A stretch of DNA of 64,000 nucleotides. It comes from Baylisascaris procyonis. Its lineage: Eukaryota; Nematoda; Chromadorea; Rhabditida; Ascarididae. The notes beneath the pieces were generated by a model, which saw nothing but the letters and a program-made list of their open reading frames with translations, had not been told where the DNA came from and made no database searches. Shown here one piece after another: positions 1 to 11,292 of this stretch. The position numbers and the translations under genes were made by a program. Positions within the stretch are counted from its first letter, which is position 1; each line of letters starts with the position of its first letter. The stretch covers positions 3,734,501-3,798,500 of the forward strand of contig JAZARR010000164.1 of the NCBI GenBank assembly GCA_037389465.1, written 5' to 3'.

Positions 1-297
1 TGACCGCCCGAAGAAATGATTGCTGAAGGGTTAGGAACATTTTGAGACGACCGTTATATGAATGAAAGCTATCGGAGGGTAGCGATGATCACTGATGAAC
101 AGATGAAAAAAGCTGATTGATAATGTCACTTTTTAAGGATGCCGCGCCATGTCTTCCTTAATTTCCGAGCAGCTTCTGATAATGATACCATCCTCTTTGA
201 GAACGATAGTTGTAATGCAGTAAGATAGTTTCGAAGAAAAGGATTCTCACTTCAGGTAGCTCCAAAATTTGTATACGCACAGTGTTTATGAAGTTTC

Positions 298-618
298 TTA
301 CTTGGATGCTGCTTTAGAGACATCTGAGATATAAATTTTTGGCGGCATTGTGATAAAATACAATAATGTGTCTGCACTAAAAACATCAGTGCCAAATATT
401 GCAACAACGCACACACACACAACTGCAGCTTCCATCTCCTTCAAAGCCTCGTCAATTCTATGCGTTGTTAAGAATTCCGATCGTTCATTCATTACCTTCA
501 CTGTGAGCATAGAGGAAATTCCAGAGTTATGCTGCATGGCAGTGTTGACATAATTTCTATATTTAACAAATATTTGATGACTTTTTGTTGAATGCATTGC
601 TAGCCTAATGCACTGCAA
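298..618 (-). CDS. Unrecognised ORF downstream of family-A ORF
   Basis: Open frame of 106 codons with no ATG at its 5' end, so if coding it is an exon or a fragment. It follows the 620-1135 ORF on the same strand in a different frame, with a stop between them. The translation has a mixed, protein-like composition (charged helix-like stretch EALKEMEAA, then a valine/cysteine-rich hydrophobic stretch encoded by a CA/TG repeat). I recognise no domain. It could be the next exon of the same gene, since the junction near 610-640 contains AG dinucleotides, but I see no clean intron. A chance ORF is equally possible. Confidence 0.2.
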   Translation of the reverse strand: MQCIRLAMHSTKSHQIFVKYRNYVNTAMQHNSGISSMLTVKVMNERSEFLTTHRIDEALKEMEAAVVCVCVVAIFGTDVFSADTLLYFITMPPKIYISDVSKAASK

Positions 619-619
619 C

Positions 620-1135
620 TCAATGATGCCCTATTTCATATAATTCCGGCTTGAAATTTTGAACACTGAATAAATTTTTTGCGGATTCGTACATTGCAGA
701 AGATGGCATGAATCTTGCGCAAATTGTGAGTTTTAATGATGAAATCATCTGTCGGAAGGTTGATAAAAGAACTAAAACTTTGTCATTTCTGGAAGGTGTA
801 AAACAGTTGCTTACAAGTATTTCTCTTCCTAAGGTCCTGTATTCTCCTCTCGATTTGTTCTCTGCAAAGCAGCTGCCTATGTTCGCAGCAAGCGCATTTG
901 AAGCTGAAAGCTTCATCGAGTGCTGAGCACCGCCAAACTTCACAATACACTTTTCGGAAATTGAGATGACAAAAATGTATGTTCTGCCAGCGAGAACATG
1001 TACATGTTTTGCCAGCGAAACAATACATGTTTTAACAAGTTTTGCCAGCGACATCTCTTCAACGCCTTTTTGCGATTCGCCAGGGGCTAATATGTGTCGG
1101 ACGTTTACAGAGTCAAAACTTTTATTTCGGAGCAA
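620..1135 (-). CDS. Unrecognised 171-codon ORF, family A (copy 1)
   Basis: The longest minus-strand ORF in the first 50 kb. No known domain is recognised and no signal peptide is visible. Support for coding comes from a decayed relative at about 10.67-11.29 kb on the same strand. The match runs through a segment with a KFG motif, then an SCF(A/L)E(N/K)K motif, then a (S/T)RND(K/E)V motif, in the same order and similar spacing. Copy 1 stays open where copy 2 has stops, as expected if copy 1 is or recently was functional. The true ends are unknown: the first codon is not ATG and no clear acceptor was found. It lies directly downstream of the Cys-rich gene at 1217-1895, same strand, with only 81 bp between them. 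An old mobile-element ORF is an alternative. Confidence 0.35.
   Translation of the reverse strand: MLRNKSFDSVNVRHILAPGESQKGVEEMSLAKLVKTCIVSLAKHVHVLAGRTYIFVISISEKCIVKFGGAQHSMKLSASNALAANIGSCFAENKSRGEYRTLGREILVSNCFTPSRNDKVLVLLSTFRQMISSLKLTICARFMPSSAMYESAKNLFSVQNFKPELYEIGHH
981..1051. repeat. Short tandem repeat, GCCAGCGA core, three copies
   Basis: The core GCCAGCGA occurs at 986-993, 1011-1018 and 1044-1051, the last two preceded by TTTT and separated by ACATGTTTT-like spacers. It lies inside the family-A ORF, where on the minus strand it gives a repeated SLAK/VLAG-like pattern. Confidence 0.6.
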
Positions 1136-1216
1136 TGAGAACCCGAATAACGCAAAAGTATCTTCTTTAGCGAATTCTTCTTTTAATACTCAATGTGTTC
1201 ATAATGTTGTATGACT

Positions 1217-1895
1217 CTATTCAGGGCAAGTCCAGTTCTTCACAGGCACGCAGAGCGCGTACTCAGCATCCGAACCGTTACCAGTCATGGTTATTCGATC
1301 GACAACACAAACTCCTTTCTTTTTGTCGCAATGACAGCCTGACCTGCTGAAAAAGAGCAATGTTAGCGAAGAGTACAGTTTTATATTCTGAGAGAAAAAT
1401 GATTTCGTTGGCAAATTGTTTGAGATTTCAAGTTTTCGGACACAATCTCTTCTTTGCAGGAGAGAAATATTCAGCACAGAGGCGTGGCGTCGTTTTCATC
1501 CTCTTTCGTTTTTGGCGCATCAACTCGCCAAACCTCAAGAATTCCGCTTTGCACTTATTTAGTTCGTTTGAGAGCATGATTTTAACTTTCACCTGGGAAT
1601 GACTTGCTCTCTTGCGAATTTCCTGAAGAATGGCATTATATAAGAGGCATCAGTTCCTTCGTAACACGGTCAACTGCTACTTTTAGTGACCCTCAGGATG
1701 TCACAGAGATGTTTTCAAAGAAATACAGGATGCCTTATTGTTTGAGGAGAATGAGCTTGAAGCTTTCTTTGCCAGTCGAATAGAATGCGAAAGAAAACTA
1801 AAACATACAACCAGCCTTGAAAATCACCGAGTCGACACCACTTCGGTGGCTCTCTCGTATGTCTACAGTCGGCATCGCTCTTGCAGGGTACACCA
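1217..1895 (-). CDS. Small cysteine-rich protein, copy 1 (two 3' exons)
   Basis: Minus-strand gene; two exons are visible, 1895-1809 and 1346-1217, ending in TAG. The upstream exon (start codon, probable signal peptide) is not identified. Exon 1809-1895 follows a TATGTTTAG acceptor and ends at a GTATGT donor. Exon 1217-1346 follows CTTTTTCAGCAG, a tandem NAGNAG acceptor. Both junctions have phase 2. The roughly 71 residues encoded contain eight cysteines: PC-x5-C, a REPPKWCRLG segment, then GCHCDKK-x3-CVVDR and two more cysteines near the end, consistent with four disulfides. The same two exons with the same phases recur at 19.4-20.1 kb, the strongest evidence that this is a real gene. The family is not one I can name. 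I infer a secreted disulfide-rich protein. At the first donor a GT three bases earlier would change Trp-Phe to Cys; I chose the canonical GTATGT. Confidence 0.7.
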
Positions 1896-2575
1896 CTAAA
1901 CATACAAAAGCTCTTATGCAAGCGACAACTGATGCGAAATATGTACATAACGACGAAGATATTGTTGACTGTTTCTTCCGAAACTTGAAAATACCACTTG
2001 ATATTTGACTAGTTGAGATACTAACGGAAAAAGTTTGTCAAGATAATATTGCATCGGCTGAGCTGCTGAAATCGGCATCTCGGCAGGTCATCCAGGAATT
2101 GTTGTGAGCGTCTGGTAGATTACTTAAGAACAGCACGTAGTATGTCTTCCCGATGCATGAAGTGGTTTCGCGGACATATGGAAAGATATGAACAGGTACG
2201 CAGAGGTTGCGTATCGAGACCCGTGCAAAACCAGCATTTGCTGAGGTCCCCCTACTGCCGAAGATGGATCTGCACTCTAAAGTTTGGACGTGAAGACTGA
2301 AAAATTAAATAAATTTGCATTCTGAGCTTCCAGTGGAACGCGGTGCGGAGCAATGGCTTGCATGCTGCTAGAGTGGAGCGGCGCTCCATATAGCAACCGT
2401 ACATCGTCGCCGACAGGTCCGCGTTGTCTCACAAGCAAAAGAAAACGCCGGGCATATCTCAGCAGTGAAGAAAAGAAGCATTCATTGACTTAGATAAATC
2501 TATCTGAGGAATCACCACTACAGCGTGAGAAAGAGAAGCAATAATATAAGAACCCATATCTTAACGAGTGATTTA

Positions 2576-2905
2576 TCATGATCGAATGTTCTTGTGTTCT
2601 GTGATTTGTGCAGCAAACTGTTTTGCTCGCACTTGTTTTGATCCTGATGTTGGTCTCTCTCCCTTGTGGATTATGAATTGCCACCGTGTCCGTAGCTGGA
2701 GATATAAATAGGCTGCGGTTTTTGCTACAGAACGTGTGTGCTTTGGTACTGTTTCGTGGTTGTTATTGCTCATTAAGCAAGGAGCTTCGTTGATTAATGA
2801 GGTTTTACGCGTCAGGAAGGTCGCGTTATGAACATAGTTCGGGGATAAAATGCAAAAAAAGCGGAAAAAAAGGAAGGCGAAACAGATTATTATCCACGGA
2901 GACAT
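2576..2905 (-). CDS. ORF with hydrophobic N-terminus, possible signal-peptide exon
   Basis: Begins with ATG at 2905 and encodes a strongly hydrophobic N-terminus (SPWIIICFAFLFF then RFFCIL) followed by a polar, basic region. It lies about 680 bp upstream of the Cys-rich gene at 1217-1895 on the same strand, where a signal-peptide exon is expected. I found no convincing phase-2 donor that would join it to exon 1895-1809, so the link is only positional. It may be a separate small secreted or membrane protein, or a chance ORF. Confidence 0.2.
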   Translation of the reverse strand: MSPWIIICFAFLFFRFFCILSPNYVHNATFLTRKTSLINEAPCLMSNNNHETVPKHTRSVAKTAAYLYLQLRTRWQFIIHKGERPTSGSKQVRAKQFAAQITEHKNIRS

Positions 2906-4987
2906 GTTTATCTAGGAACAAATCGTTGTGAAGATTCAACAAATTGCAACCATTTACAAACGATTTTGTGATGGAAGCGAGTGAGAAAGGCGATTAGCTT
3001 ACAAGTTTTACGCAGCGCGCCGAGATCGGCGAGACGTTCATGTATTGTTGACGTGGAAAAACAATAGCATGACGTTTAACGTAACAGTTGAAGAAGCGTT
3101 AACATTTTTGCAGCAAAGTGTTACAATTGAAAGCATTTGTTCCATTAACTACAGGCTAAACATCTGAAATGAAATTCACTTAATCCCTAACTTGTTGGAA
3201 TACACTACGAGTAAAACACTATTGCAGGGCTTTCATAGTGCTGTGTGTCTGAAAATAAAGGTGGCGGCCATACATTGATGAAATCCTCGAGAAGCAGATG
3301 GCAGTACGTTTTTAACGGTTTGCCGTAATGCCCTGATTTTTTTTTTTCATGAGAAAGTTTATTGTGGTGGCGCAGAAGACACGTAAAATGAAAAGCACCT
3401 TTTTGATACTATGCATCACACGACATTTCTCTCTTGTATTCCGTAAGTGTCACCTTTCTGGCGATTCGCCAAAGCTAATAACTTCTTCCGTAGTAACCTC
3501 AAAGTTGATCATGAGACACAACTGAGCCGTGGATCTTCCAATTGTAGCAGAGAAGCATTAGTTAACCTCCCACGGATATCGCTAACAAATGTTATATGGA
3601 TAAGTTCCGAAAATTATGATGCAACCCGTCTGAGAGTTGCTAAACATGAACCGCTAAAGAGGGGCTTCCTGTGGATATCGGGTTTTCGATATTTGTTGCA
3701 TGTAACAGTTTCCTGCCCCACTTCACCAGAGGCCAACCGAGGTGCAAGGTGATCGGATGATGCCTCTGGTGCTCTAAAGATCAACAAAACGAAAAAAACG
3801 CGCAAAAGCACGTAAGAAAAACAAACTCATATCCATCTGAGCCTGAGAACCGCGAACCGTAGCAATCCGATAGCGGATCGCGAGATCCCAAGCAACCATA
3901 TTTATCCTGAAACAACCCCTGCTCATTCATTTCCGTTTTCATGTTCATTTTTATATTTTCTTCTGCTGTGTTCTCGTATTATCCTCTTTCATAAAACTCG
4001 TCTTTCTTAATGGAAACCGAAGGCTCGTGCAGCCGTAATGTCTAGGAATTGTTTATGTTCTGTGACGAATTGTTTATGCTGCGGCTGAAAACCTGACCGA
4101 CATACAATGGCAAGCCGAAACAGATATAAGCGTTACTACAACATGTTTCAGTGTGCAATCGCAATCTGGATTTTCTACTTGATTTGAACGAAACTGAGAT
4201 CTTACTAATCTAAAAGGAAAGAAGGCGTAGGGATGACCAAGAAATAGCTGTTCTGTCTGTGGGAGGATGTGAGGTGTTCTTTTTATTAAAGTGCTTCTAA
4301 TGTTGTCCTCAAAATACAATTCTTCCTCTTTATATTTTCGTTAGAAACTGAGTTTCACAACCTGTCCCTTCTTATCTATTCTTCTTTCTTCCTCTCCCGC
4401 TCAATTTCCTTCCTCCAAACTGAAGAACTGTTCCTTCGGCAGCGCCTTCCCGCGCAAGCTTTTCTTCAGGTCAGTTTCGCGCTGAAATTTTCTCTCTTCA
4501 CCGTTCCCCGACATCACTCCGAGTTAGTTGCAAAAGCAACCTTGCCTGTGAACTGGGATCTCTTTCTGGCTAACTAAAATGGTACAATCGATAGAGAGAC
4601 TTTGATGTTCTGAGAGATGTCAGAAAAAAGCAAAAACAAAAAAAAAAAATCCAAACGCACCAATTTTGGGGTGTGCATCGCACTCGTACAGAGCACTGCA
4701 GCTGACAGCAGCAAGAAGAACATGTCACTGAAAACATTAATTACATTTTGCATTTAACCTGTCAACATTATGAGACTATCTGAAAACAGATAATCTTACG
4801 CAATCCGAGATATTAGTCTGCGAACGCCTTCTCTCGGGCAATTTCCTTCGATATCTAAGGAACCGCTCCATACTTGAACCCTATTTGTCTGTGTGTATTT
4901 GTATTTGCATTTTGTCGACCCGAAATCTCAGCTTCAGAACAACTGAAGCTTCGGCTACGGCTATGAAAATAAGTGGGTATATTGGAT
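2906..4987. other. No confident gene
   Basis: AT-rich DNA with short ORFs only. A plus-strand acceptor at about 4470 is followed by 34 open codons ending in TAA at 4574-4576, too little to call. Confidence 0.5.
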
Positions 4988-5081
4988 TCAGAATTTCATA
5001 CGAGCCTGATGAATAAACGCAGATGATTGCGCGCAGTGTTTATCATCTGCGTCGATTCATCAGGCTTATATGAAATTCTGA
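4988..5081. repeat. Long imperfect palindrome (hairpin)
   Basis: TCAGAATTTCATA...AGCCTGATGAAT...CGCAGATGAT is followed, after a loop of about 14 bases (GCGCGCAGTG core), by the reverse complement ATCATCTGCG...ATTCATCAGGCT...ATGAAATTCTGA. The arms are about 40 bp with a few mismatches. The structure fits a foldback element or a small palindromic MITE. No target-site duplication was recognised. Confidence 0.8.
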
Positions 5082-6064
5082 GCAGTTAGTGAATATGGCA
5101 AGAAATTTTCTCGGAGTATACGCCAATCAGGTTTTTGTTTTTGCATTGATGAGGTAAAAAACCGTTCCTGGAAGATTCACAAGAGCAGTTGGATCAATCA
5201 GACAGGAAGGCATTGTTTCACGTGCAAAACTATTTCCCTCCACCTTATGAAGGTAGACGGTTCCAAGAGGGAGCATGCAACCATATGTTGCACCAACTCA
5301 TCTTGTTTATATGCCACTCATTTGTCGCAGTAGACAATTTGCAAAATGAGCAAAAGGGAAGTGTTGGAGAATAAAGAAACCATGACGACAAAGGCAATAG
5401 GTAGCTTCTGCAAAAGTTCATTCGTACTATTTTGTCATAGAAAGGGTGCTTTTTCTCCCTGATACTTCAGAAGACTATGATACGATCGGTTCCGATTAAT
5501 CGGCTTTGAAGAAGTGCCGATGTTCCTTTTGGAGAATGCCCCTGGGCGCAAAGTTTTCAACGGAAACGATCCATTGCACGAACGATGCAGGGTAGTTTAA
5601 AGTTCCTTAAATCAAAGTGTGGTGACATTATGCGCATTTTAAAGCAAATGTTGACCACATAGTTAGGTGGGAACATTGATTGATAAGAGGCTATCGATTA
5701 TATTGTTAGGACCTCGGGCTTTGTCAAATGATGCAACGCCATTCCAGTCAATTTATGGTTCCGACTTGCAGTTTCACTCTTTGCGCTTTGCATTGTGCGC
5801 GCTGCTCGATCTGTAGCTTTACGTTATCGATTTATCCATTATGTGACAACTATAGAGTTTCACCTATGGCCTTTCAGATGACACTGATCTACAGGGTGCA
5901 CATGTGTTCGCCATGCTCCTCAAGGGACGGCTGATTTCGATGAGATTACCATAGATTTAAATCCAACATTTTTAGAAGATTTTTGATTGGAACTAGAGCT
6001 CAAATGACTAGAGTTGAATCGGGAACTAATTCGTTGGAAGTTTTTCGTTTGAGAAAAGAAATAC

Positions 6065-6331
6065 TTAGGTTAGTCTCAATTGATAGTATGCCATTTGAAG
6101 CTTCTTCGGAATCTGAAGTTGCTTCAAGTTAGAGCTGGTTCGTTCGGAGCATTCGACCCTGCAGCATATGCTAAATTTCGCACATCTTGTGTTTTTTGAC
6201 GCTTTACACAAATGCGGTTGCCGAGCATGGGTTTCCAGGAGATCTTCGCGGCACCGGCTCACCGAGTAATCCTGACTCTGGCACTTATCACGCATTAGGA
6301 AGCAAAGGCTTAGCAAGTATGAAGGAAACAT
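6065..6331 (-). CDS. Small cysteine-rich ORF, possibly secreted
   Basis: Single open frame of 88 residues starting with ATG. The N-terminus MFPSYLLSLCFLM is hydrophobic and could act as a short signal peptide. The remainder is basic with seven cysteines spaced C-x9-C-x14-C-x7-C-x5-CC-x3-C, including the run CAKFSICCRVEC. No matching family is recognised. A GTGAGC sequence inside the frame (after DYS) could be a splice donor, in which case only the first 23 codons would be exon. It lies between the first Cys-rich gene and the repeated segment at 6.37-6.80 kb. No equivalent was found beside the second copy of that segment. Confidence 0.35.
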   Translation of the reverse strand: MFPSYLLSLCFLMRDKCQSQDYSVSRCREDLLETHARQPHLCKASKNTRCAKFSICCRVECSERTSSNLKQLQIPKKLQMAYYQLRLT

Positions 6332-6372
6332 GATTCTGAGAAATCTTCCGATTACATAGGTCTAAAATGCAC

Positions 6373-6795
6373 GTGCCATTTCTTCCCCTTTTTATTATAT
6401 CCTGCTTAATTTTCTCGTTTAAAATTCAACTAGCAGGTCCGCGTAGTGGCCGCACAACCATCGCAGAGGCTTAGAAAATAATACACGAAACCGTAGTACC
6501 GTTAGCCTAGAACTTACCTTTTTCTCTAGTTGCAAGAGAAAAATTCGCAGATCGACGCCGTGAAGTGACCGTTAACACAACTGCTCGCAGTTATGAGCCG
6601 TTTATTCATACTGAGCAACACGTTTTATTCACACATAACAATGGAATCCAAGTGCGCCTTCCAATGAACGAGAATGGTCGCTGCAACAGCACAGAACCTT
6701 ACAAGAGCGACGATGCATCCCATTGCATCTCTGTTACACTTTTGTCAGAGGTGCGCATGGCTTTCAAAGTGATTTGAATACTAACACCGCCATAT
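6373..6795 (+). repeat. Dispersed repeat, copy 1, containing a protein-like exon
   Basis: Similar over about 420 bp to 22630-23045 in the same orientation. Shared blocks include CCGTTAACACAACTG, a GTTTTATTC block, CATCTCTG, and AAGTGATTTGAATA near the right end. In this copy a frame is open from a possible acceptor at 6549-6550 (TTCGCAG) to a GTGCGC donor-like site near 6750, encoding VNTTAR..., a possible N-glycosylation site, then VLFTHNN... and further. The corresponding frame in copy 2 is shifted. I infer either a duplicated protein-coding exon or an old repeat carrying a coding fragment. No domain is recognised. Confidence 0.6.
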
Positions 6796-9540
6796 GGACT
6801 CATTGCAGACTTTTGTTAAACCGGCATAATCTTCTCGCGACAAACTAACACCTCTTACGCAGTTTTTACTAGAGATTTTCTGCAAGATGCATGAACCATA
6901 TTGACTGCAAGCGATTGATCCATAGAGGTGGCAGAAATGTTCTCTCTATTAAAGTGACAACTGCTTTTCGCTTCGCGCTATATGCATCAGCAAAGGAACT
7001 AGAAAAAGGGATACGGTCAATAAAATTATTGAGTGGCATAACCTATTAATGCAGTATTGCCGTTTGCACGATACTAAACAAGGAGGATATTATGTGCCTC
7101 AGGACCGTATAACGCCAACAATCAGAGTAGAAATGACATTAACACGACAGAATGCTTATGCAAATGCGTCTTTAGCCTACTGTGTCACGGTCAGCTTCTT
7201 ATTTAAGCGCAGACTTAAGTGACAGCAATCTGCCTGGTGAGGATAGCTCTGTTACGGTTGTATGCTCATCGGCTGCGTTGCAATATGTTTTCACTTGGAT
7301 TGGCAGGATCTGAGTAAGAAATAATGCTTACGTAAGGCTTCCGGATTCGCCGCCTTCGATGGAGGAAGTTTTCAGTGGTCATCAAAAACGCTGGTTATCG
7401 CCTCACTCCTTTGGTCCTTTGACTGTAACAACGATGAACGACTGCAACAAAATGCGTCAACCATACTTGGTTTTCTTAGAACGTCAAATGAATTTCTAAA
7501 CAATAGAACCAGTTTGGTTGCAACCGCTGGGAAGAAGAGGGTTCTGTTCACTTCAAATGACAATAAATTGTCGCGGCAACACGTTTTTATTCCCGTCACA
7601 CACTGTTCCCACAAAAAAGCTAAGGCGCTTTGCAACCCTCAGTTTTCGGCCCTTCGAAGTGAGCTTTAATTTTCCTTCGCGGTTCTTCTTCATCTTGTGA
7701 TGAGGGAGGAGAAACCAGTATCAGTAACGCTGGCCAAGGTTCTTTTGCCTCCTTTCCTCCTCCCACCCTCCCCTTTGGTCCGCAATGACACGCTATCTAA
7801 AGAATTTCTCCGACCTCATAACAACAACCACCGGTATGCGTTCAAGTTTTTTCTGCGAGTTCAGGAGCAGTTTTGGTCACTAACTTTAAACAGAGTTTGT
7901 CAGTTTCAGTTTTTGACAATGTGCCATAATCAAAAATGTCCTCTTTTTTCGCAATCACAAAAGAAAAATAAAACGTTTTTACTCTTCCCGTGAAAATGAG
8001 TTTTTCCAGAGGTTAGACGCGTTTTCTTTTTTTTTTTTTCTGCAGCACCACATTTGCCGTTCCCTCACGGTAATCCAAACGCAACGAGTTTGTGATGCAA
8101 ATTTCAATTGGCATGCACTGCAAAATTTGAAGGGGAAGATCGCTGCATAAATTCCTTAGGAACAATGTGAACGTAAAAAGTCGAGTAGGACATCTTCTGT
8201 TGGTGTTCTCATGGTAGATATCGCGATTATTGGCGGAAACTTTCTTTCACCTCTCGACTACGATTGTTTGCCTGCGTCCAATCAAGCTCATCGAAAGCTC
8301 ACACGTAACTGTTCTTATGTTCACAAAGGCGACGGCGTAGCCATCTCTCTAATCATACATCACTGCTACTTTTCCTGAGTCCAAAGCGTCTCGCTTCGGC
8401 TGCGAACCTTTTAGTATCCAACGTAATCTTTCATTCAAGTGAATTTCACAGACGTCCCATGATGTATGGTCACTGAGGTACATTAAAGGCTTCGGAGCAA
8501 TTGTGCAATGATGCACGACTGCGAAAATGTTTGTTAGTGTAGGCGATTTTAAACTCGTTTTCATATCGGAAAATGTCCCATATTTTCTGGGAATGTTTGC
8601 AGCTTAGTAAGGCGTGGAATATCTAGTCCATAAAGATCCTTGCAAAAATGTGATCGACCTTCTCCAGAGCGATGATGAGCCCTTCTTAATGAGACGGGTG
8701 AGTCAAAAAATTAGTCGGCTAGGGACCTCGTCAGTATTCGGTTCAAGCAGCAAGCACCTGCATTATCAATGTAGCTTTAAAAAATGCAACGGGGCTTGAA
8801 CAAACAATTTTGTGGTTGCTCAATGCTTAGATGAACGAAATTATTTCATGGATAACATTAATAGTAGTGTTCTGCATGTCGTCAGTTTTGCGATAATGCT
8901 CTTTGCAAAGCACGGTGACTTGCTGTTGCTTATCTGTTGACATCAACACATGGGCGTTGTGCAAGAATCGCGCCGTAAACGAGCGTTCGATGATCCACAA
9001 GTGCTTACAGCTTCATATTACAGATTTACTCAACTGCTCACTGCAGTACTATTGAAATGTTATTTGTGATAGTATAAGTGCCAAAGCCAGAGCTCCGTAC
9101 ACACAAAGTCAACAAAGTACAACCGACGCCGTGTGCTGTCGATCCTCTGAAACATAAACTTCGTCCATGACGAGCAGCAGTCAACGTGACGCCAGGCGAA
9201 GTCACTGGAACATCGAAGTTGTACGTATATTTTGGTGAATAATGCTTACACTCAACATCTATTGTAATTTTACAAAGACATCGACTGTATTCATGTGCAT
9301 AAGACCAAGACAGCCTTGCATAGTTTTTCCACAGGTAGAACTTTTGATTGGTTGTGAACAGTTAGTAATACTATGCGATTTTACAAATGGATTATTGAAA
9401 AGTATATGACAGAAAGACAGTGCCTTTCCATACATATGTGCTTGCCTTTCTATCGACATTTCGAATTTGTGAACTGCTCAAGCAACAGAACGCAAGTTGT
9501 TGCGCGTGGTGCAAACTTAGGACCTTCACCCATGTGATGA
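6796..9540. other. No confident gene
   Basis: AT-rich sequence with ORFs under 100 codons and no splice-consistent exon chain that I could see. Poly-T at about 8029-8039. Confidence 0.5.
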
Positions 9541-9813
9541 TACATACGGATCCATTATTCTGGTGAAAGCTATAGACATTCCCTTGATGGACTAAATACA
9601 ACTTTGTACCTGCCTGTTTCGTTTCGGTTGCCCGACACCAAAAATCCTTTGCGTATGAGTTGCAACGAGCGGAAGAATCGACCAGATTACGAAGGAGCAC
9701 CCCGCGTATACAATATTCTGTTCGGAACCTTGTTAAACTATAATGATGACTACTTAAAACGGCCTCTTTTCCCGGGTGCATCTTTGCTGCCTCCACTTCG
9801 GGAGGGCTTATGA
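9541..9813 (+). CDS. Unrecognised exon-like ORF
   Basis: Ninety codons open after an in-frame TGA at 9538-9540, ending in TGA at 9811-9813, with no ATG at its start; possible acceptors are the AGs at 9568-9569 and 9574-9575. The translation looks protein-like and polar, rich in Arg, Asn, Tyr and Leu: NRPDYEGAPRVYNILFGTLL, later LPPLREGL at the C-terminus. I recognise no family. The opposite strand is also open across it (9392-9796), as happens when stop codons are rare on both strands, so the strand choice is inference from composition. Confidence 0.3.
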   Translation, partial: YIRIHYSGESYRHSLDGLNTTLYLPVSFRLPDTKNPLRMSCNERKNRPDYEGAPRVYNILFGTLLNYNDDYLKRPLFPGASLLPPLREGL

Positions 9814-10666
9814 AATTTAAACTTCCGTAAAATTTGCAACCATGTTTGCTCGCCGATTCAGAGTTTTCAAATGTTGGATCAGAATGCGCCCGATTACTGC
9901 TCGCCCTCCGATCTATATTCTTGGGTGAAGTCCGGAATCTGATATTGCGAACGGACTCCTCGTGCTGGTGTAATCGGCGGTTAAGGGATCATAAATTCGC
10001 AAGTCATTTCTGCGTTACGTTATGTAGTGAGAGGCGCATAAACAAATCTCTATTTCCCGAATTTTTGCAAGCATTCGGCGGAGTTACCAGAAGTGCACAT
10101 CGGGCTATTCCACTCGTCACTTTTTCGCACTTATTCTTCAGCACTTTCGTTTCCGTTTTCCTACTTTTCAAATATAGGCACCGATGTGCAGTGCATACGC
10201 ATACTCATTGAAGGCTTTGCCAGGTCTTTGGGATTAGTATGAGAGATAAAATAACGAAGTGGGAATTGTGGTGTTGATGTGCACAAGCCTGCTGGAAGTG
10301 CGTCGTAAATGTAGGTTTTGTAGCTAAATTTGTGCATCCGGTCGACTGTGCTGTAAAATGAAGGCAGATTTTATTAGCAAAAGTTTGCAACAATTTCCAA
10401 GATTTATGTTCACGCAGAGGTTCAGACGATTCAAATTGCAATGTAGCACTAGAAGCATCGGGCTCATGAAGGTTTTAGCGCGTATCACGATCAAGTAAAA
10501 CAGTATGAATCACGTTAACAGCGTTAGGAAAAGTATTACAACCAAGATACGCAACTGCGTCTTTCATTCACTTCAAAAATTGGTGATACCCATATCAGCA
10601 ATTGTACTGAAGTTTCCACTCATTTGCCGACCACCTTCGCCGTAAGGATGTGGATAATGTTCAAAA

Positions 10667-11292
10667 CTATGGGATATAGCAGTCTGATCCCGCTTTTATT
10701 AAATTGTCGACCCAGTAAAGCGGCAGTACAATCGACGAAATCTTAATGGAAAATTTAAAGACGAGGAAGATTCTCGAGTAATTCGTGAAATGCGGGAAAC
10801 AACATGAAATTGTGGTAAGCTCATCAGTTTTGATGTTGAAAAGATTGGTCTCAAATTCCACATAATAATTTAAACTTCATCGTTCCTAGTAGCCCCTGTG
10901 TGAGACAATTACGACAAACAATCCCTTTCTGTCGCCGTCAACTAGTTTTCTCTACATTTCTTTTCTAAGAAGCAGCTATCAAGAGCTTCAACTACTCCTG
11001 TGCGTAATGTGACCTAATAATTTATCTTGCTGACCAAGTAGAGAGTTTCGTAAGTGCCCAGGACACTGCCAAACTTCAGTAGTGCAATTTTCTGAGAGTG
11101 GAGTGACAAGAATGACATGTTTATAAGATAAAAATTTTCAACTCTAGGTAAACTGATCATAACGAGCTGATCATGCAAGTAACACGCTTCGGTTACAGCA
11201 AACTTCGACATTTTGCAACACCTCGGACGCAGCTTTAGTATGGACATTATCGACCTCTGCAGAATTTTTTCTTTAGTTTTAGTTTTCCTCAA
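10667..11292 (-). pseudogene. Decayed copy of family-A ORF
   Basis: Aligns along its length with the minus-strand ORF at 620-1135. Matching pieces in order: a KFG segment at about 11.05 kb, an SCFLEKK segment at about 10.97 kb, an ATRNDEV segment at about 10.89 kb, and a TISCCF-containing stretch at about 10.8 kb. At the DNA level CTGCCAAACTTC (11067-11078) matches GCCAAACTTC near 930. Between these pieces the frame is broken by several stops, so this copy does not encode a full protein unless unseen introns remove them. It also carries about 40-60 bp more than copy 1 between two blocks. Confidence 0.45.

Noticed and set aside
9392..9796. 134-codon minus-strand ORF
   Set aside because: Antisense to the more protein-like plus-strand frame at 9541-9813 and lacking an ATG start or splice signals.
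9834..10211. 125-codon plus-strand ORF
   Set aside because: No ATG at its start, low-complexity hydrophobic end and no splice support; expected by chance.
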